Shown here one piece after another: positions 6,627 to 14,477 of a DNA stretch of 64,000 nucleotides (the first letter of the stretch is position 1; every line of letters starts with the position of its first letter). Source of the DNA: JABFSS01 sp964497975 (GTDB lineage: Bacteria > Patescibacteriota > Gracilibacteria > Peribacterales > Peribacteraceae); NCBI GenBank assembly GCA_964497975.1, contig CAZCFO010000004.1, forward strand, positions 124,001-188,000, written 5' to 3'. The notes under the pieces were generated by a model. The model was not told where the DNA came from and did no database searches. It saw nothing but the letters and a program-made list of their open reading frames with translations. The translations under genes and the position numbers were made by a program.

Positions 6627-9600
6627 TCACTCTTTTTCCTTGTCCTCCTCCTCGTGTTCCTCGTGTTCTTTGTGTTCCTTGTCCTCCTTCTTTTTCGCCT
6701 CCTTCTTCTTCTGCAGCAGCGCCACTTCCTCGGTCAATTCCTGCAGCCAATCGCCACCATCTGCCTTCTTTTCAAGCACTGACTCGGGAATCCGGAGCGT
6801 CGATCCGCTGATCTTCCACTGCGAGTTGTGATGCAGCAGCTGCATGATTTCCTTCGCCGTCACGCGGGGGCTCAGGTTCAGCACGACCACGCGCTGCCTG
6901 CCCTCTTCCTCCGATTTCACGCGATGGACGCCGGAGCGTCGGCATGCCATGCGGAGCCTGAGGATTTTGAAGAGCGAGACCACCTGTGACGGCAGCTCGC
7001 CGTATTCCTCGCGGAGGTCTGCGGCGAATTCCCTGAGGATCGATTCGTCCTCGCTGCCGGCGAGCTTCTGGTACACCGAGATCTTCTCTTCGTTCTCCGT
7101 GATGTAGAAGGAGGGGATGAAGGCTTCCACGGGCAGCTGGATCTCGACGGTCGTCTCCTCTTCTTCCACTTCGCCTCCGCCGCTGCGCAGCTCCTCGACG
7201 GCGTTCTTGAGCAGCCGCAGATAGTGGCTCACGCCGACGGTCTGCATGGTTCCCGACTGGCTGGCGCCGAGTATTTCGCCCGCGCCGCGGATTTCCAGGT
7301 CGCGCATGGCCACCTGGAAGCCGGAGCCCAGTTCGCAGGCCTCCACGATGGCGCGCAGGCGCTTTTTGGCGTCATCCTTGAGCTTCTGGCTGTGGTACAG
7401 GAAGTACGCGTATGCCTGGCGCTTGCTGCGGCCCACCCGCCCGCGCAGCTGGTAGAGCTGCGAAAGCCCGAACCGCTCGGCTTCGTTCACGATGAGGGTG
7501 TTCGCGTTGGGAAGGTCGATGCCGTTCTCGATGATGGTGGAGCTGACGAGCACCTGGGACTTCCCGTCCTTGAACGCGACGATGCGCTCCTCCAGCACTT
7601 CGGGCTTCAGCTGGCCATGGCCCACGACGAACGACGCCTCGGGAACCAGCGCCTGCAGCTTCTGGGCGAACGCGTCGATGGTCTCCACGCGGTTATGCAG
7701 CACGAAGCACTGGCCGCCGCGCTTGATCTCGGTGAGGATCGCCTGCCGGGTGAGCTCGTCGGAGTACTTGCGGACCTCGGTGATGATGGGGAGGCGGCCC
7801 GGCGGGGGAGTGGTGATGGTGGTGATATCGCGCAGCTTGTGGAGACCGAGGTTCAGCGTGCGCGGGATGGGCGTCGCGGTGAGCGTGAGGATGTCGACCG
7901 AGGCGCGCATCTGCTTGAACTTCTCCTTCTGCTTCACGCCGAAGCGCTGCTCTTCGTCGATGATCACGAGCCCCAGATTCAAAAACTGCACGTCGTCCTG
8001 CAGCAGCCGGTGCGTGCCGATGACGATCTGGACGTCGCCTTTGCGCAGCCGCTCGATCGTCCGGCGCTGCTCCGCCGCGCTGCGGAACCGGCTCATCATC
8101 TCGATGCGGATGCCGAACGGCGCCATGCGCTCCTGGAAGTTGCGGTAGTGCTGGTCGGCAAGAATCGTGATGGGCGCGATGACGGCCACCTGCTTGCCCG
8201 CTTCGGCGGCCTTGAACGCGGCGCGCATGGCGACTTCGGTCTTGCCGAAGCCCACGTCTCCGCAGACGAGGCGGTCCATGGGGTGCGGCGACTCCATGTC
8301 CTTCTTGATGTCCTCGATGGCCTTCAGCTGGCCGGGGGTCTCGGTGTACGGGAACGCCTCCTCGAACTTCCGCTGGCGCTGCGAATCGTCGCCGAAGGCA
8401 TGCCCTCGGGATTTGGCGCGCTTGGCGTACAGATCCAGGAGTTCCTTGGCGATCTCGCGGGTTTCCGCGCGCAGCTTCTCGTTCATGCGCTTCCATTCGA
8501 CCGTCCCCAGGCGCGTCAGCACCGGCTCCTCGCCTTCTTCGTGGACGAACTTGCTCAGCTTGTCGGCCTGGTCGACGGGAACGAAGAGCTTGTCGCCCTC
8601 CGCGTATGTCAATTCGAGATACTCCCGCGGAACATTGTCGATTTCCTTCTGGGTCATGCCCTCGAAGTGCCCGATGCCGTGCTCCATGTGCACCACGTAA
8701 TCGCCCGCCTGGAGGGAGGTGATGAAGTCGAGCGCCAGCTTGGCCACGCTGCGCTGCTTGCCCGCCTTGCGCAGCGAGAAGATCTCACGGTCCGTGAGGA
8801 GCGCGCACTGCAGGTCGGGGTTCTGGATGGAATGCGGGAGAAGGTCATGCTGGTCGGCGGGAATCAGCGTCACGGCGCCCTCCCGGCTCGAGGAGGCATC
8901 GGAGTGGGGGACGCGCTCCTCCTGCAGGATCTGCTCGAGCTCGTCCATGCGCTTGGTCACCACGAGGAGCGTCCAGTTCTGGGTCAGCTTGTCGCGGACA
9001 TCGTTCAAAAAGTCCGTGAGTGTGTAGAACTTGAGCACGGACAGGTACCGCAGATGGGCGTGGTGGGCGGCATGCTCCGGGAACGCCGTGAATGCGAGGG
9101 TGGGGATCAGACCGGGGATCTCGATGTCATCCTGATCGTCGAGGATCAGGAGGGTATCGGCCGGGAATTGTCCGCGGAGCGTCTCGCGGCGCGTGTACGT
9201 GGCGGGATAGACGGAGAGAGACTTCCCTGCATCGGTCGTCTTGGACAGATCGTCGGCATCGACGGCGAGGATTTTCTCCACCTTCTCGAAGTCGAACTGC
9301 ACCCGGTACGGATGCGGCGACTGGATGGGGAAAATATCGAGCGTGTCGCCGATCCGGCGGTATTCGCCGGGATGCAGGTAGAGATCATCGCCATGGCTGT
9401 ACCCGCGCTCGATCAGTTCCTCGAAGAACGTCGTGAAGTTGATGGTCCCGCCCACGCGCAGCTCCACTTTCGCCTGCTCCATCTCCTTCATCGACGGGAA
9501 TTCCGTGTCCCACGTCGCCCGGGACAGGATGAATGTCCGGCGCGCCGCCTCCTTTGAGGCCGGACGCATTGCGAGGATGAACTGCTGCAGATGCTCCGGC

Positions 9601-9866
9601 TCAATCATGCCCTCCGCGTCCTCGACGGGATGCAGGATATGCGCATCGCGGTCGAAAAACCGCATCCAGTGGCGGAGTGACTCCGCCGCTTCCTCGTCAC
9701 GGGTCACGAGAAAACTCTCCTGGGGATGAAAGAAGAGAAGATGGCTCGTGAGGAGCGCCTTGGCCGTCTCGTTGGACGTTCCGGATATCGTCAAATCACC
9801 CTCTTTTTTGAGGAGGGTCGCGAGATCCCGATGAGTATCCTTCCCGAGAAGGAGTGAGGGGTGCAT
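6627..9866 (-). CDS. mfd: Transcription-repair coupling factor Mfd
   Basis: This 1079-residue protein is slightly shorter than E. coli Mfd (1148). In order it shows a UvrB-like N-terminal region, the CarD-like RNA polymerase-interacting domain (GDYVVHMEHGIGHFEGM), and a RecG-type helicase with Walker A GDVGFGKTEVAM, DEEQRFGV (DExQ box), TATPIPRTL, and motif VI QLRGRVGRS followed by a C-terminal TRCF domain. It displaces stalled RNA polymerase and recruits UvrA for strand-specific repair. The last 30 residues are a Lys/Glu/His tail with 3-residue periodicity, encoded by a 9-nt periodic word repeat (6631-6700). That tail is not a normal part of the family. Confidence 0.97.
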   Translation of the reverse strand: MHPSLLLGKDTHRDLATLLKKEGDLTISGTSNETAKALLTSHLLFFHPQESFLVTRDEEAAESLRHWMRFFDRDAHILHPVEDAEGMIEPEHLQQFILAMRPASKEAARRTFILSRATWDTEFPSMKEMEQAKVELRVGGTINFTTFFEELIERGYSHGDDLYLHPGEYRRIGDTLDIFPIQSPHPYRVQFDFEKVEKILAVDADDLSKTTDAGKSLSVYPATYTRRETLRGQFPADTLLILDDQDDIEIPGLIPTLAFTAFPEHAAHHAHLRYLSVLKFYTLTDFLNDVRDKLTQNWTLLVVTKRMDELEQILQEERVPHSDASSSREGAVTLIPADQHDLLPHSIQNPDLQCALLTDREIFSLRKAGKQRSVAKLALDFITSLQAGDYVVHMEHGIGHFEGMTQKEIDNVPREYLELTYAEGDKLFVPVDQADKLSKFVHEEGEEPVLTRLGTVEWKRMNEKLRAETREIAKELLDLYAKRAKSRGHAFGDDSQRQRKFEEAFPYTETPGQLKAIEDIKKDMESPHPMDRLVCGDVGFGKTEVAMRAAFKAAEAGKQVAVIAPITILADQHYRNFQERMAPFGIRIEMMSRFRSAAEQRRTIERLRKGDVQIVIGTHRLLQDDVQFLNLGLVIIDEEQRFGVKQKEKFKQMRASVDILTLTATPIPRTLNLGLHKLRDITTITTPPPGRLPIITEVRKYSDELTRQAILTEIKRGGQCFVLHNRVETIDAFAQKLQALVPEASFVVGHGQLKPEVLEERIVAFKDGKSQVLVSSTIIENGIDLPNANTLIVNEAERFGLSQLYQLRGRVGRSKRQAYAYFLYHSQKLKDDAKKRLRAIVEACELGSGFQVAMRDLEIRGAGEILGASQSGTMQTVGVSHYLRLLKNAVEELRSGGGEVEEEETTVEIQLPVEAFIPSFYITENEEKISVYQKLAGSEDESILREFAADLREEYGELPSQVVSLFKILRLRMACRRSGVHRVKSEEEGRQRVVVLNLSPRVTAKEIMQLLHHNSQWKISGSTLRIPESVLEKKADGGDWLQELTEEVALLQKKKEAKKKEDKEHKEHEEHEEEDKEKE
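6631..6700 (-). repeat. Periodic 9-nt word repeat encoding the Mfd C-terminal tail
   Basis: Read on the coding strand, imperfect nonamers such as GAACACGAG, GAACACAAA and GAGGACAAG follow each other. They produce EHE, EHK and EDK triplets at the protein end. Only one arm is present, with no fold-back partner. Confidence 0.6.
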
Positions 9867-10020
9867 GAATTCTGGAATGCTGTTGTTGCCGTCGCGGCAG
9901 CCATGCCGACGAAAGCCCCGGCGCCGCTTGCGCCCGAGGAAAATCCTTGTCGTTGGTCTGCGGACAGCGTACCCCCGGAAATCGGCTGTGTACAGAGCTT
10001 TTTACGCCAATCTGCCTCCT

Positions 10021-10040
10021 GCCCTGCCTGCCGGCAGGGC
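10021..10040. repeat. GCCCTGCC palindrome
   Basis: GCCCTGCC and GGCAGGGC (8 bp each) flank TGCC in the gap between mfd and dnaN. A related GCCCG/CGGGC hairpin with a CCTGCCGG core lies inside pyrC at 17886-17906. The rest of the 9867-10112 gap holds no gene that I can support. Confidence 0.55.
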
Positions 10041-10112
10041 TCCACTCAGGATGACGTCCTTTCCTGTGTCGTGGTGAGCCCTCGTGCTGCCCGGAGCGAA
10101 CTCCGCGAGCCA

Positions 10113-11285
10113 TTATTCTTCCTGCATCCGCAGCGGCATGATCAAATGCAGGTAGTTTTGCTCGTCGGGGATCGTGAAGAGGGCGGGATGGGTGCTGTCG
10201 GTCATCTGCATGAGGATCGAGTCGGTGCCCAAGTGCCCCAGGAAGTCGAGCAGGTAGCTGCTGCTGAGCGCGATCTTGTTCTCGGCGCCCGTGATCTCGG
10301 CCGTCAGGAACGCCTCATCCTTGCCGATGGGCGTCTGGGGCGTGGCGACGCGCGTCTGCTCCTTGCTGCAATGGAACGTGAGGTTGTTATTCATCTCCTT
10401 CGCGAAGTAATGCATGCGCTTTACGGCGGTCGTCAGCTCCTGCACGGAGAAGAGAACGGTGGTGGCGGTCTCCTTGGGCAGGATCTGCTCGTAGTTGGGG
10501 AACTTGCCGTCGATGAGCCGGGAGAGCAGACGGGTGTTGTTGTACTGCAGCTCAATCTGCTGCTTGCTGAGGATCACCTGCACCTCCTGCACCTTCCCGG
10601 AGGGGCCCTTTTCGGTGCCGGCAGCCTCGCCATCCTCTTTCTCCCTCTTATCGGTCTTCTTGCCGCTGAGCATCACCTTCAGTTCCTCGAGAATCTTCGC
10701 GGGAATGATGCACGACACGTCCGCGCCCCCCGTTGCGGCGGGAATCCTGTATTCCGAGAGACGATAGCTGTCAGTGGCGACCAGAATGACGGTGTTTTTA
10801 TCGCTGCGCAGATACACGCCGGAAAGCACGGGACGAAGGCTCGTCCTGGTCGACGCGAAGGTGACGAGATGCAGCGCATGGAGAAGGGGATGGAGCGGCA
10901 GCGCGAACGACGTCTGCTTTTCCACCGGAGCGATGGTGGGATATTCACTCGCGGCCTCCCCGGCGATCGATACTTTTGCGTGTTGCGAAGAGCATTTCAA
11001 AATCGTTCCTTCCGTCGTCTCCAGCAACACCTCGGCATCATTGTTGTATTGCGCGAAGTTCAAGATCGCTTTCGCGGGAACCGTCACGGATCCCTCATTC
11101 TCGATTTTCGCCTCAAAACTCGTGATGATACTCAACTCCAGATCCGTCGCGCTCACGGTGCACCTTCTCCCCTGCGTCTCAATCAGAATGTTCCCCAGAA
11201 TCGGCAGCGCCTGCTGGGACCCGATCGCCCTACTGACAAGTTGGAGCGACTGGAGGAGATCGGAGGTGGAACAGGAGAATTTCAT
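10113..11285 (-). CDS. dnaN: DNA polymerase III sliding clamp (beta subunit)
   Basis: This 390-residue protein starts at the ATG complementary to 11283-11285 with MKFSCSTSDL. It has the three-fold clamp repeat: an N-terminal domain with ILGNILIE and VSATDLELSI, a middle domain with LHPLLHAL and VATDSYRLSEYR, and a C-terminal domain ending in IMPLRMQEE, close to the canonical MPMR(L/I) that lines the protein-binding groove. A charged Lys/Glu insertion near residues 200-225 (KKTDKREKEDGE) is longer than usual. The clamp tethers polymerase to DNA. Upstream lies a DnaA-box-rich gap, the usual neighbourhood of dnaN at an origin. Confidence 0.96.
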   Translation of the reverse strand: MKFSCSTSDLLQSLQLVSRAIGSQQALPILGNILIETQGRRCTVSATDLELSIITSFEAKIENEGSVTVPAKAILNFAQYNNDAEVLLETTEGTILKCSSQHAKVSIAGEAASEYPTIAPVEKQTSFALPLHPLLHALHLVTFASTRTSLRPVLSGVYLRSDKNTVILVATDSYRLSEYRIPAATGGADVSCIIPAKILEELKVMLSGKKTDKREKEDGEAAGTEKGPSGKVQEVQVILSKQQIELQYNNTRLLSRLIDGKFPNYEQILPKETATTVLFSVQELTTAVKRMHYFAKEMNNNLTFHCSKEQTRVATPQTPIGKDEAFLTAEITGAENKIALSSSYLLDFLGHLGTDSILMQMTDSTHPALFTIPDEQNYLHLIMPLRMQEE

Positions 11286-11625
11286 GCGTCTATAAAGTAA
11301 AGGATAGAATTGTATTCTAAATTCATCATCATAAAAGACTCTTTTCCTCTCTCCACATTTTTCAGTGACTGCGGTGGAAAACCGTGCCGCAACTTTCCAT
11401 ACATCCCCGTAAACCGCGACGAAGGAGACTTCGATCACAAGTATTGTGTGTGACGGGTGTGGATAACCCGTGGATAACCCGACCCCTGGACATTCATACC
11501 CCAAAATATGCCTGTTTGGCATATCAAAGCCAAAAACCCAGAAACCCCGTGGAAAACCCCCGGCCCAATGGGGAAAGGCATTCCCTGTGCTTATCCACAG
11601 GGGTGTGGACAAGCCCACACGCAGC
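11286..11625. other. Candidate replication origin (oriC) with DnaA boxes
   Basis: This 340-bp gap between dnaN and the nucleotidyltransferase holds no gene. It contains perfect DnaA boxes at 11458-11466 (TGTGGATAA) and 11591-11599 (TTATCCACA), one-mismatch boxes at 11469-11477 (CGTGGATAA) and 11604-11612 (TGTGGACAA), and a weaker one at 11548-11556. Boxes 11458 and 11469 are 11 bp apart, on one helical face. An AT-rich stretch (about 11290-11362) next to dnaN could be the unwinding element. dnaA itself is not in the window. Confidence 0.6.
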
Positions 11626-12957
11626 TCACAGCCCCGTCCTGTACTTCTTCCGCGCATCCATGTCCGGTACCGCCGTTTTATTGGGGCGAACCTGGACCAC
11701 GCCGTTCTTTTCCATGACGAAACTCCTGTCGGGAACGTCGTTCATCAGCAGGAATCCTCCCACGACGAATGTCCCCGGTCCCACCTTCAATCCAGGATTG
11801 GTTCCCACCTGGATGCCGAAACGGCAATCATCGCCAGCAATCAACCCCAGCTTGGTAAGCCCCGTGGGAATCTGCTGCAGGGGCTTTGCATGCAAAGCCC
11901 CCGTCGGAGGGAGAGGGCATGAAAGGATCTCCCCCTCGTCCAGCCGCAGGTTGCCCGTGGTGCAGCCCCCGCCGAAGGAGACATTCCGTCCGATGACCGA
12001 GTCGCCCAGATACGTCATGTGCGTCCAGACCGGGCCGGCGAGAATCGAGCCCTTCACTTCGGTGTTGTAGCCGACGACGCAATCGTCGCCGACGCTCGAG
12101 CCGCGGACGAGCGCGTTGTTGCCCACGATGCAGTTCTTGCCGATCACGCACGGGCCGATGACGCTCGCATGCGCGAAGACCTTCGATCCCTCGCCGATGA
12201 CCACGTTCCCTTCGACCACCGCTGTGGGGTGGATCTTCGCCGTTTTGTGGATGAGCGGCTTGGTCGTCTCTCCCAGGAAATGCTCCAAAAGCGGCAAAAG
12301 GTGCCATGGAAACTTCACCGGCTGCCAGAAGCCCTCGTACGGAACGGCGCGGTAATTCCGGGTTCCGAAGAGCGACTGCAGGGCGAGTTCGTAGCCGTCA
12401 TCACGGTGATTCTTCACGGCCTTGAGAGCGGCGAGCAACGCACCGGGATCGTTGTGCACGTGCGCGACGATGTTCACGAGCCTGCTCGGTTCCTTTCCCG
12501 CGCCGGGTTTTTCGACGATCCCCGTCACGCGGCCCGCCTTCACCGTCAGATATCCGCCGGGAAAGTACGTCTTCACCTTCCGCGCGAGGATCGCGCCGCC
12601 CACGCCGGGCTTGGCCGCCTCCTTTTTGAGCATCGCGAATGCGGAGGGATCAATCACATCGTTTCCCGATACCACCATCACGGGCTCCGTCTTCACCTTC
12701 GGTAGGCCCGACAGGCAGGCGCCCTGCATGCCCAGATCCAGATCTTTCTGCTCCACGATCGGCAGATCGGGAAAGAGCTTCTTCACCTCTTTCTTATTGT
12801 GCGCGCCCACCACCAGGAGGATGTCGGTGCATCCGCCTTTCCGCAGCGCCTCCACCTGATGCTCCGCGAGGGTTTTTCCGCAGATCGGGAACAACGACTT
12901 TTCGGCAAGCGGCCAAAAGCGGCGCGAACGGCCGGCGAGGAGCAGGAGGACTTTCAC
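11626..12957 (-). CDS. GlmU-like nucleotidyltransferase with left-handed beta-helix
   Basis: This 443-residue protein starts at a GTG (12955-12957). The N-terminal half is a sugar-phosphate nucleotidyltransferase domain with LLLLAGRSRRFWPLAEKSLF near 4-23, a diverged version of the glycine-rich G-x-G-T-R...P-K signature, followed by VVSGNDVI and IVEKPGAG. The C-terminal half has hexapeptide repeats typical of a left-handed beta-helix (for example AVVEGNVVIGEGSKVF), including GGGCTTGNLR. This is the architecture of GlmU, which makes UDP-GlcNAc, but also of other sugar-1-phosphate transferases. The altered signature makes substrate assignment unsafe. A TAGACT 6 nt before the GTG suggests a leaderless mRNA. 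Confidence 0.8.
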   Translation of the reverse strand: MKVLLLLAGRSRRFWPLAEKSLFPICGKTLAEHQVEALRKGGCTDILLVVGAHNKKEVKKLFPDLPIVEQKDLDLGMQGACLSGLPKVKTEPVMVVSGNDVIDPSAFAMLKKEAAKPGVGGAILARKVKTYFPGGYLTVKAGRVTGIVEKPGAGKEPSRLVNIVAHVHNDPGALLAALKAVKNHRDDGYELALQSLFGTRNYRAVPYEGFWQPVKFPWHLLPLLEHFLGETTKPLIHKTAKIHPTAVVEGNVVIGEGSKVFAHASVIGPCVIGKNCIVGNNALVRGSSVGDDCVVGYNTEVKGSILAGPVWTHMTYLGDSVIGRNVSFGGGCTTGNLRLDEGEILSCPLPPTGALHAKPLQQIPTGLTKLGLIAGDDCRFGIQVGTNPGLKVGPGTFVVGGFLLMNDVPDRSFVMEKNGVVQVRPNKTAVPDMDARKKYRTGL

Positions 12958-12963
12958 GCACGT

Positions 12964-12969
12964 AGTCTA
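12964..12969 (-). promoter_or_regulatory. -10 element TAGACT with leaderless spacing
   Basis: The minus strand reads TAGACT, then exactly 6 nt, then the GTG start at 12957. The same 6-nt spacing occurs at four other genes in the window. Confidence 0.45.
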
Positions 12970-12992
12970 CGACTGTCCCGTGACGCGGGGTA

Positions 12993-13069
12993 GGGCACCG
13001 AAGGGGCCGATGGGGCCAAAGGGGCTGACGTACCTTGGTTCCCTCGGTGGCCTCGGTGCCGTCGGTGCC
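12993..13069. repeat. Fold-back element of 9-nt words (GGCACCGAA type)
   Basis: The left arm is built of GGGGCCGAT-like nonamers and the right arm of CTCGGTGCC-like nonamers, imperfectly complementary. It fills the gap between the ComEC-like gene and the nucleotidyltransferase gene. Confidence 0.65.
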
Positions 13070-13906
13070 TTAGAACGTGACCTCCACGGTTCCCTCCCAC
13101 GCTGTCACGCGCACGGGAATACCGAGGCTTTTGAATCGCTGGAGGATTCCGGGATTCGGATGGCCGTACGTGTTGTCCTTGGAACACGAGATCACCGCGA
13201 GCCGCGGAGCCACCGCCAGCAGAAAGCCGGTTCCCGACGACGTCTTGCTGCCGTGATGGCCGACCTTGAGGACCGTGGAACGGAGCGCCGTTCCGGTGGC
13301 CAGGAGTTCCTTCTCCGCTTTCTCCTCCATATCGCCGGTGAAGAGGACCGAACCCGTGCCGTACACGAGCCGCGCGACAATCGACGTGTCGTTCACCTGT
13401 TTCGGCGACGTGCCGAAGAGACCGGCAGGGGGCCAGACGATATCGAGCGTCACGCCGTCGCCGAAATCGATGTCTTTCGCCGGGTCGGAGATCGTGACAG
13501 GGATGTTCTTTTTCCGCAGCAGTTCCAGCATCTCGCGGTATCGTCCCAGCTTGTAATCCACACCCGTCATCAGCACGCGCTCCACGGAGTACCGGCGCAG
13601 GATGCTCGGAAATGCGAAAATGTGATCCAGCTGCGGATGCGTGAGAATCAGGAGATCAATGGAGCGGTCGGAGAGCGGCATCAGCTTTCCCAGATGCTCC
13701 AGCGTCGAATCGTCCCGTCCGCCGTCGATGATGATCTGCCGCCCCGACGGCGTGACGATCAGCGCGCTGTCGCCCTGTCCCACATCCAGAAAATACACGT
13801 GCAGATGCCCGTCGGGTCCCAGGCGGTATTCGTGAATGCCGAGAATGGAGGCAACGAGTAACCCTGAGCAGAAGATCCACAAAGAGGTTCGTACACGTGG
13901 TGACAT
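13070..13906 (-). CDS. ComEC/Rec2-type secreted metallo-beta-lactamase domain protein
   Basis: This 278-residue protein has a single N-terminal hydrophobic segment (about 8-24) followed directly by a metallo-beta-lactamase fold: FLDVGQGDSALI near 39-50, a metal-binding THPQLDH (HxxxDH instead of the usual HxHxDH), LFTGDMEE and VGHHGSKTS. The DVGQGDS signature and GHHGS block are characteristic of the C-terminal domain of ComEC, the DNA-uptake channel protein. The multi-membrane ComEC channel domain is absent, so this is a stand-alone extracytoplasmic version, possibly a nuclease that acts with the type IV pilus on incoming DNA. The changed first metal ligand may alter metal use. Confidence 0.8.
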   Translation of the reverse strand: MSPRVRTSLWIFCSGLLVASILGIHEYRLGPDGHLHVYFLDVGQGDSALIVTPSGRQIIIDGGRDDSTLEHLGKLMPLSDRSIDLLILTHPQLDHIFAFPSILRRYSVERVLMTGVDYKLGRYREMLELLRKKNIPVTISDPAKDIDFGDGVTLDIVWPPAGLFGTSPKQVNDTSIVARLVYGTGSVLFTGDMEEKAEKELLATGTALRSTVLKVGHHGSKTSSGTGFLLAVAPRLAVISCSKDNTYGHPNPGILQRFKSLGIPVRVTAWEGTVEVTF

Positions 13907-13923
13907 GAATGAGCGGGGGAAAG

Positions 13924-14334
13924 CTAGGCAGATCCCTCTCCCCCGCGCTCGGGGGAGAGGGCAGGGAGAGGGGGAAGGGGGAGAGGGTATCGAAGAGCTT
14001 CCTCCAGCTCCTCAAGGACTCCATCAGTATTTGTCATCACGCGATAATTGCCGAAGCGTATAACCCGGTATCCGCATTGTCGGAGTCGGGACGTTCGCCA
14101 TTCGTCCAGAAATTGCCGTCCATCCTCCCAGTGAATGTCTCCGTCGATTTCAATGATCAATTTCCGTTCCGGACAGCAAAAATCGACGATGAAATGATCA
14201 ATGGGCAGCTGTCGATAAAATTTCCAGACGTAGAACCGCTTGGCACGCAGTTGCCGCCACATGATCCGCTCAGCGCGAGTCATGGCACTCCGCATGGTTT
14301 TTGCGCGGGCCAGAAGAAGAGAGTTTCGCTTCAT
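13924..14334 (-). CDS. DUF559 (Vsr/restriction-fold) endonuclease-like protein
   Basis: This 136-residue protein shows the DUF559 layout: MTRAERIMWRQLRA near 18-31, then YRQLPIDHFIVDFCCPERKL and IIEIDGDIHW, which together hold the D...ExD/K-type metal ligands of the PD-(D/E)xK fold, then LRQCGYRVIRFGNYRV. It is related to very-short-patch-repair nucleases. The last 20 residues (LPLPPLPALSPERGGEG) are encoded by a GC-rich palindrome at 13934-13961, and a second palindrome lies just upstream of the start at 14384-14407. The gene therefore sits bracketed by palindromes of similar composition, which hints at a mobile or selfish unit. Confidence 0.82.
   Translation of the reverse strand: MKRNSLLLARAKTMRSAMTRAERIMWRQLRAKRFYVWKFYRQLPIDHFIVDFCCPERKLIIEIDGDIHWEDGRQFLDEWRTSRLRQCGYRVIRFGNYRVMTNTDGVLEELEEALRYPLPLPPLPALSPERGGEGSA
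13934..13961. repeat. GC-rich palindrome, downstream flank of DUF559 gene
   Basis: CCCTCTCCCCC and GGGGGAGAGGG (11 bp, perfect) flank GCGCTC. It is translated as the end of the DUF559 protein, followed by further GGGAGAGGGGG tracts. Confidence 0.75.
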
Positions 14335-14383
14335 GAGCGAAGCGTAGTCGTTCTTGGCCCATTCACGAGACCCCTCTCCCCGG

Positions 14384-14407
14384 CCCTCCCCCCTGCAGGG
14401 GGGAGGG
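14384..14407. repeat. GC-rich palindrome, upstream flank of DUF559 gene
   Basis: A perfect 24-bp palindrome, CCCTCCCCCCTG followed by its complement. It is preceded by CCCCTCTCCCC and lies about 50 bp upstream of the DUF559 start. Confidence 0.75.
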
Positions 14408-14424
14408 AGGGCTTCTGCAAAAGA

Positions 14425-14462
14425 AAAAGGGATGTTCCACGGAGGCGTGGAACATCCCTTTT
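14425..14462 (-). terminator. Rho-independent terminator of the fibronectin-type gene
   Basis: A near-perfect 17-bp stem (GGGATGTTCCACG and its complement, extended by A/T pairs) has a 4-nt loop. On the minus strand it is followed by CCCTTTTTC. It follows the stop of the gene at 14478-15518. Confidence 0.85.
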
Positions 14463-14477
14463 GTGATGGTCATTCCA

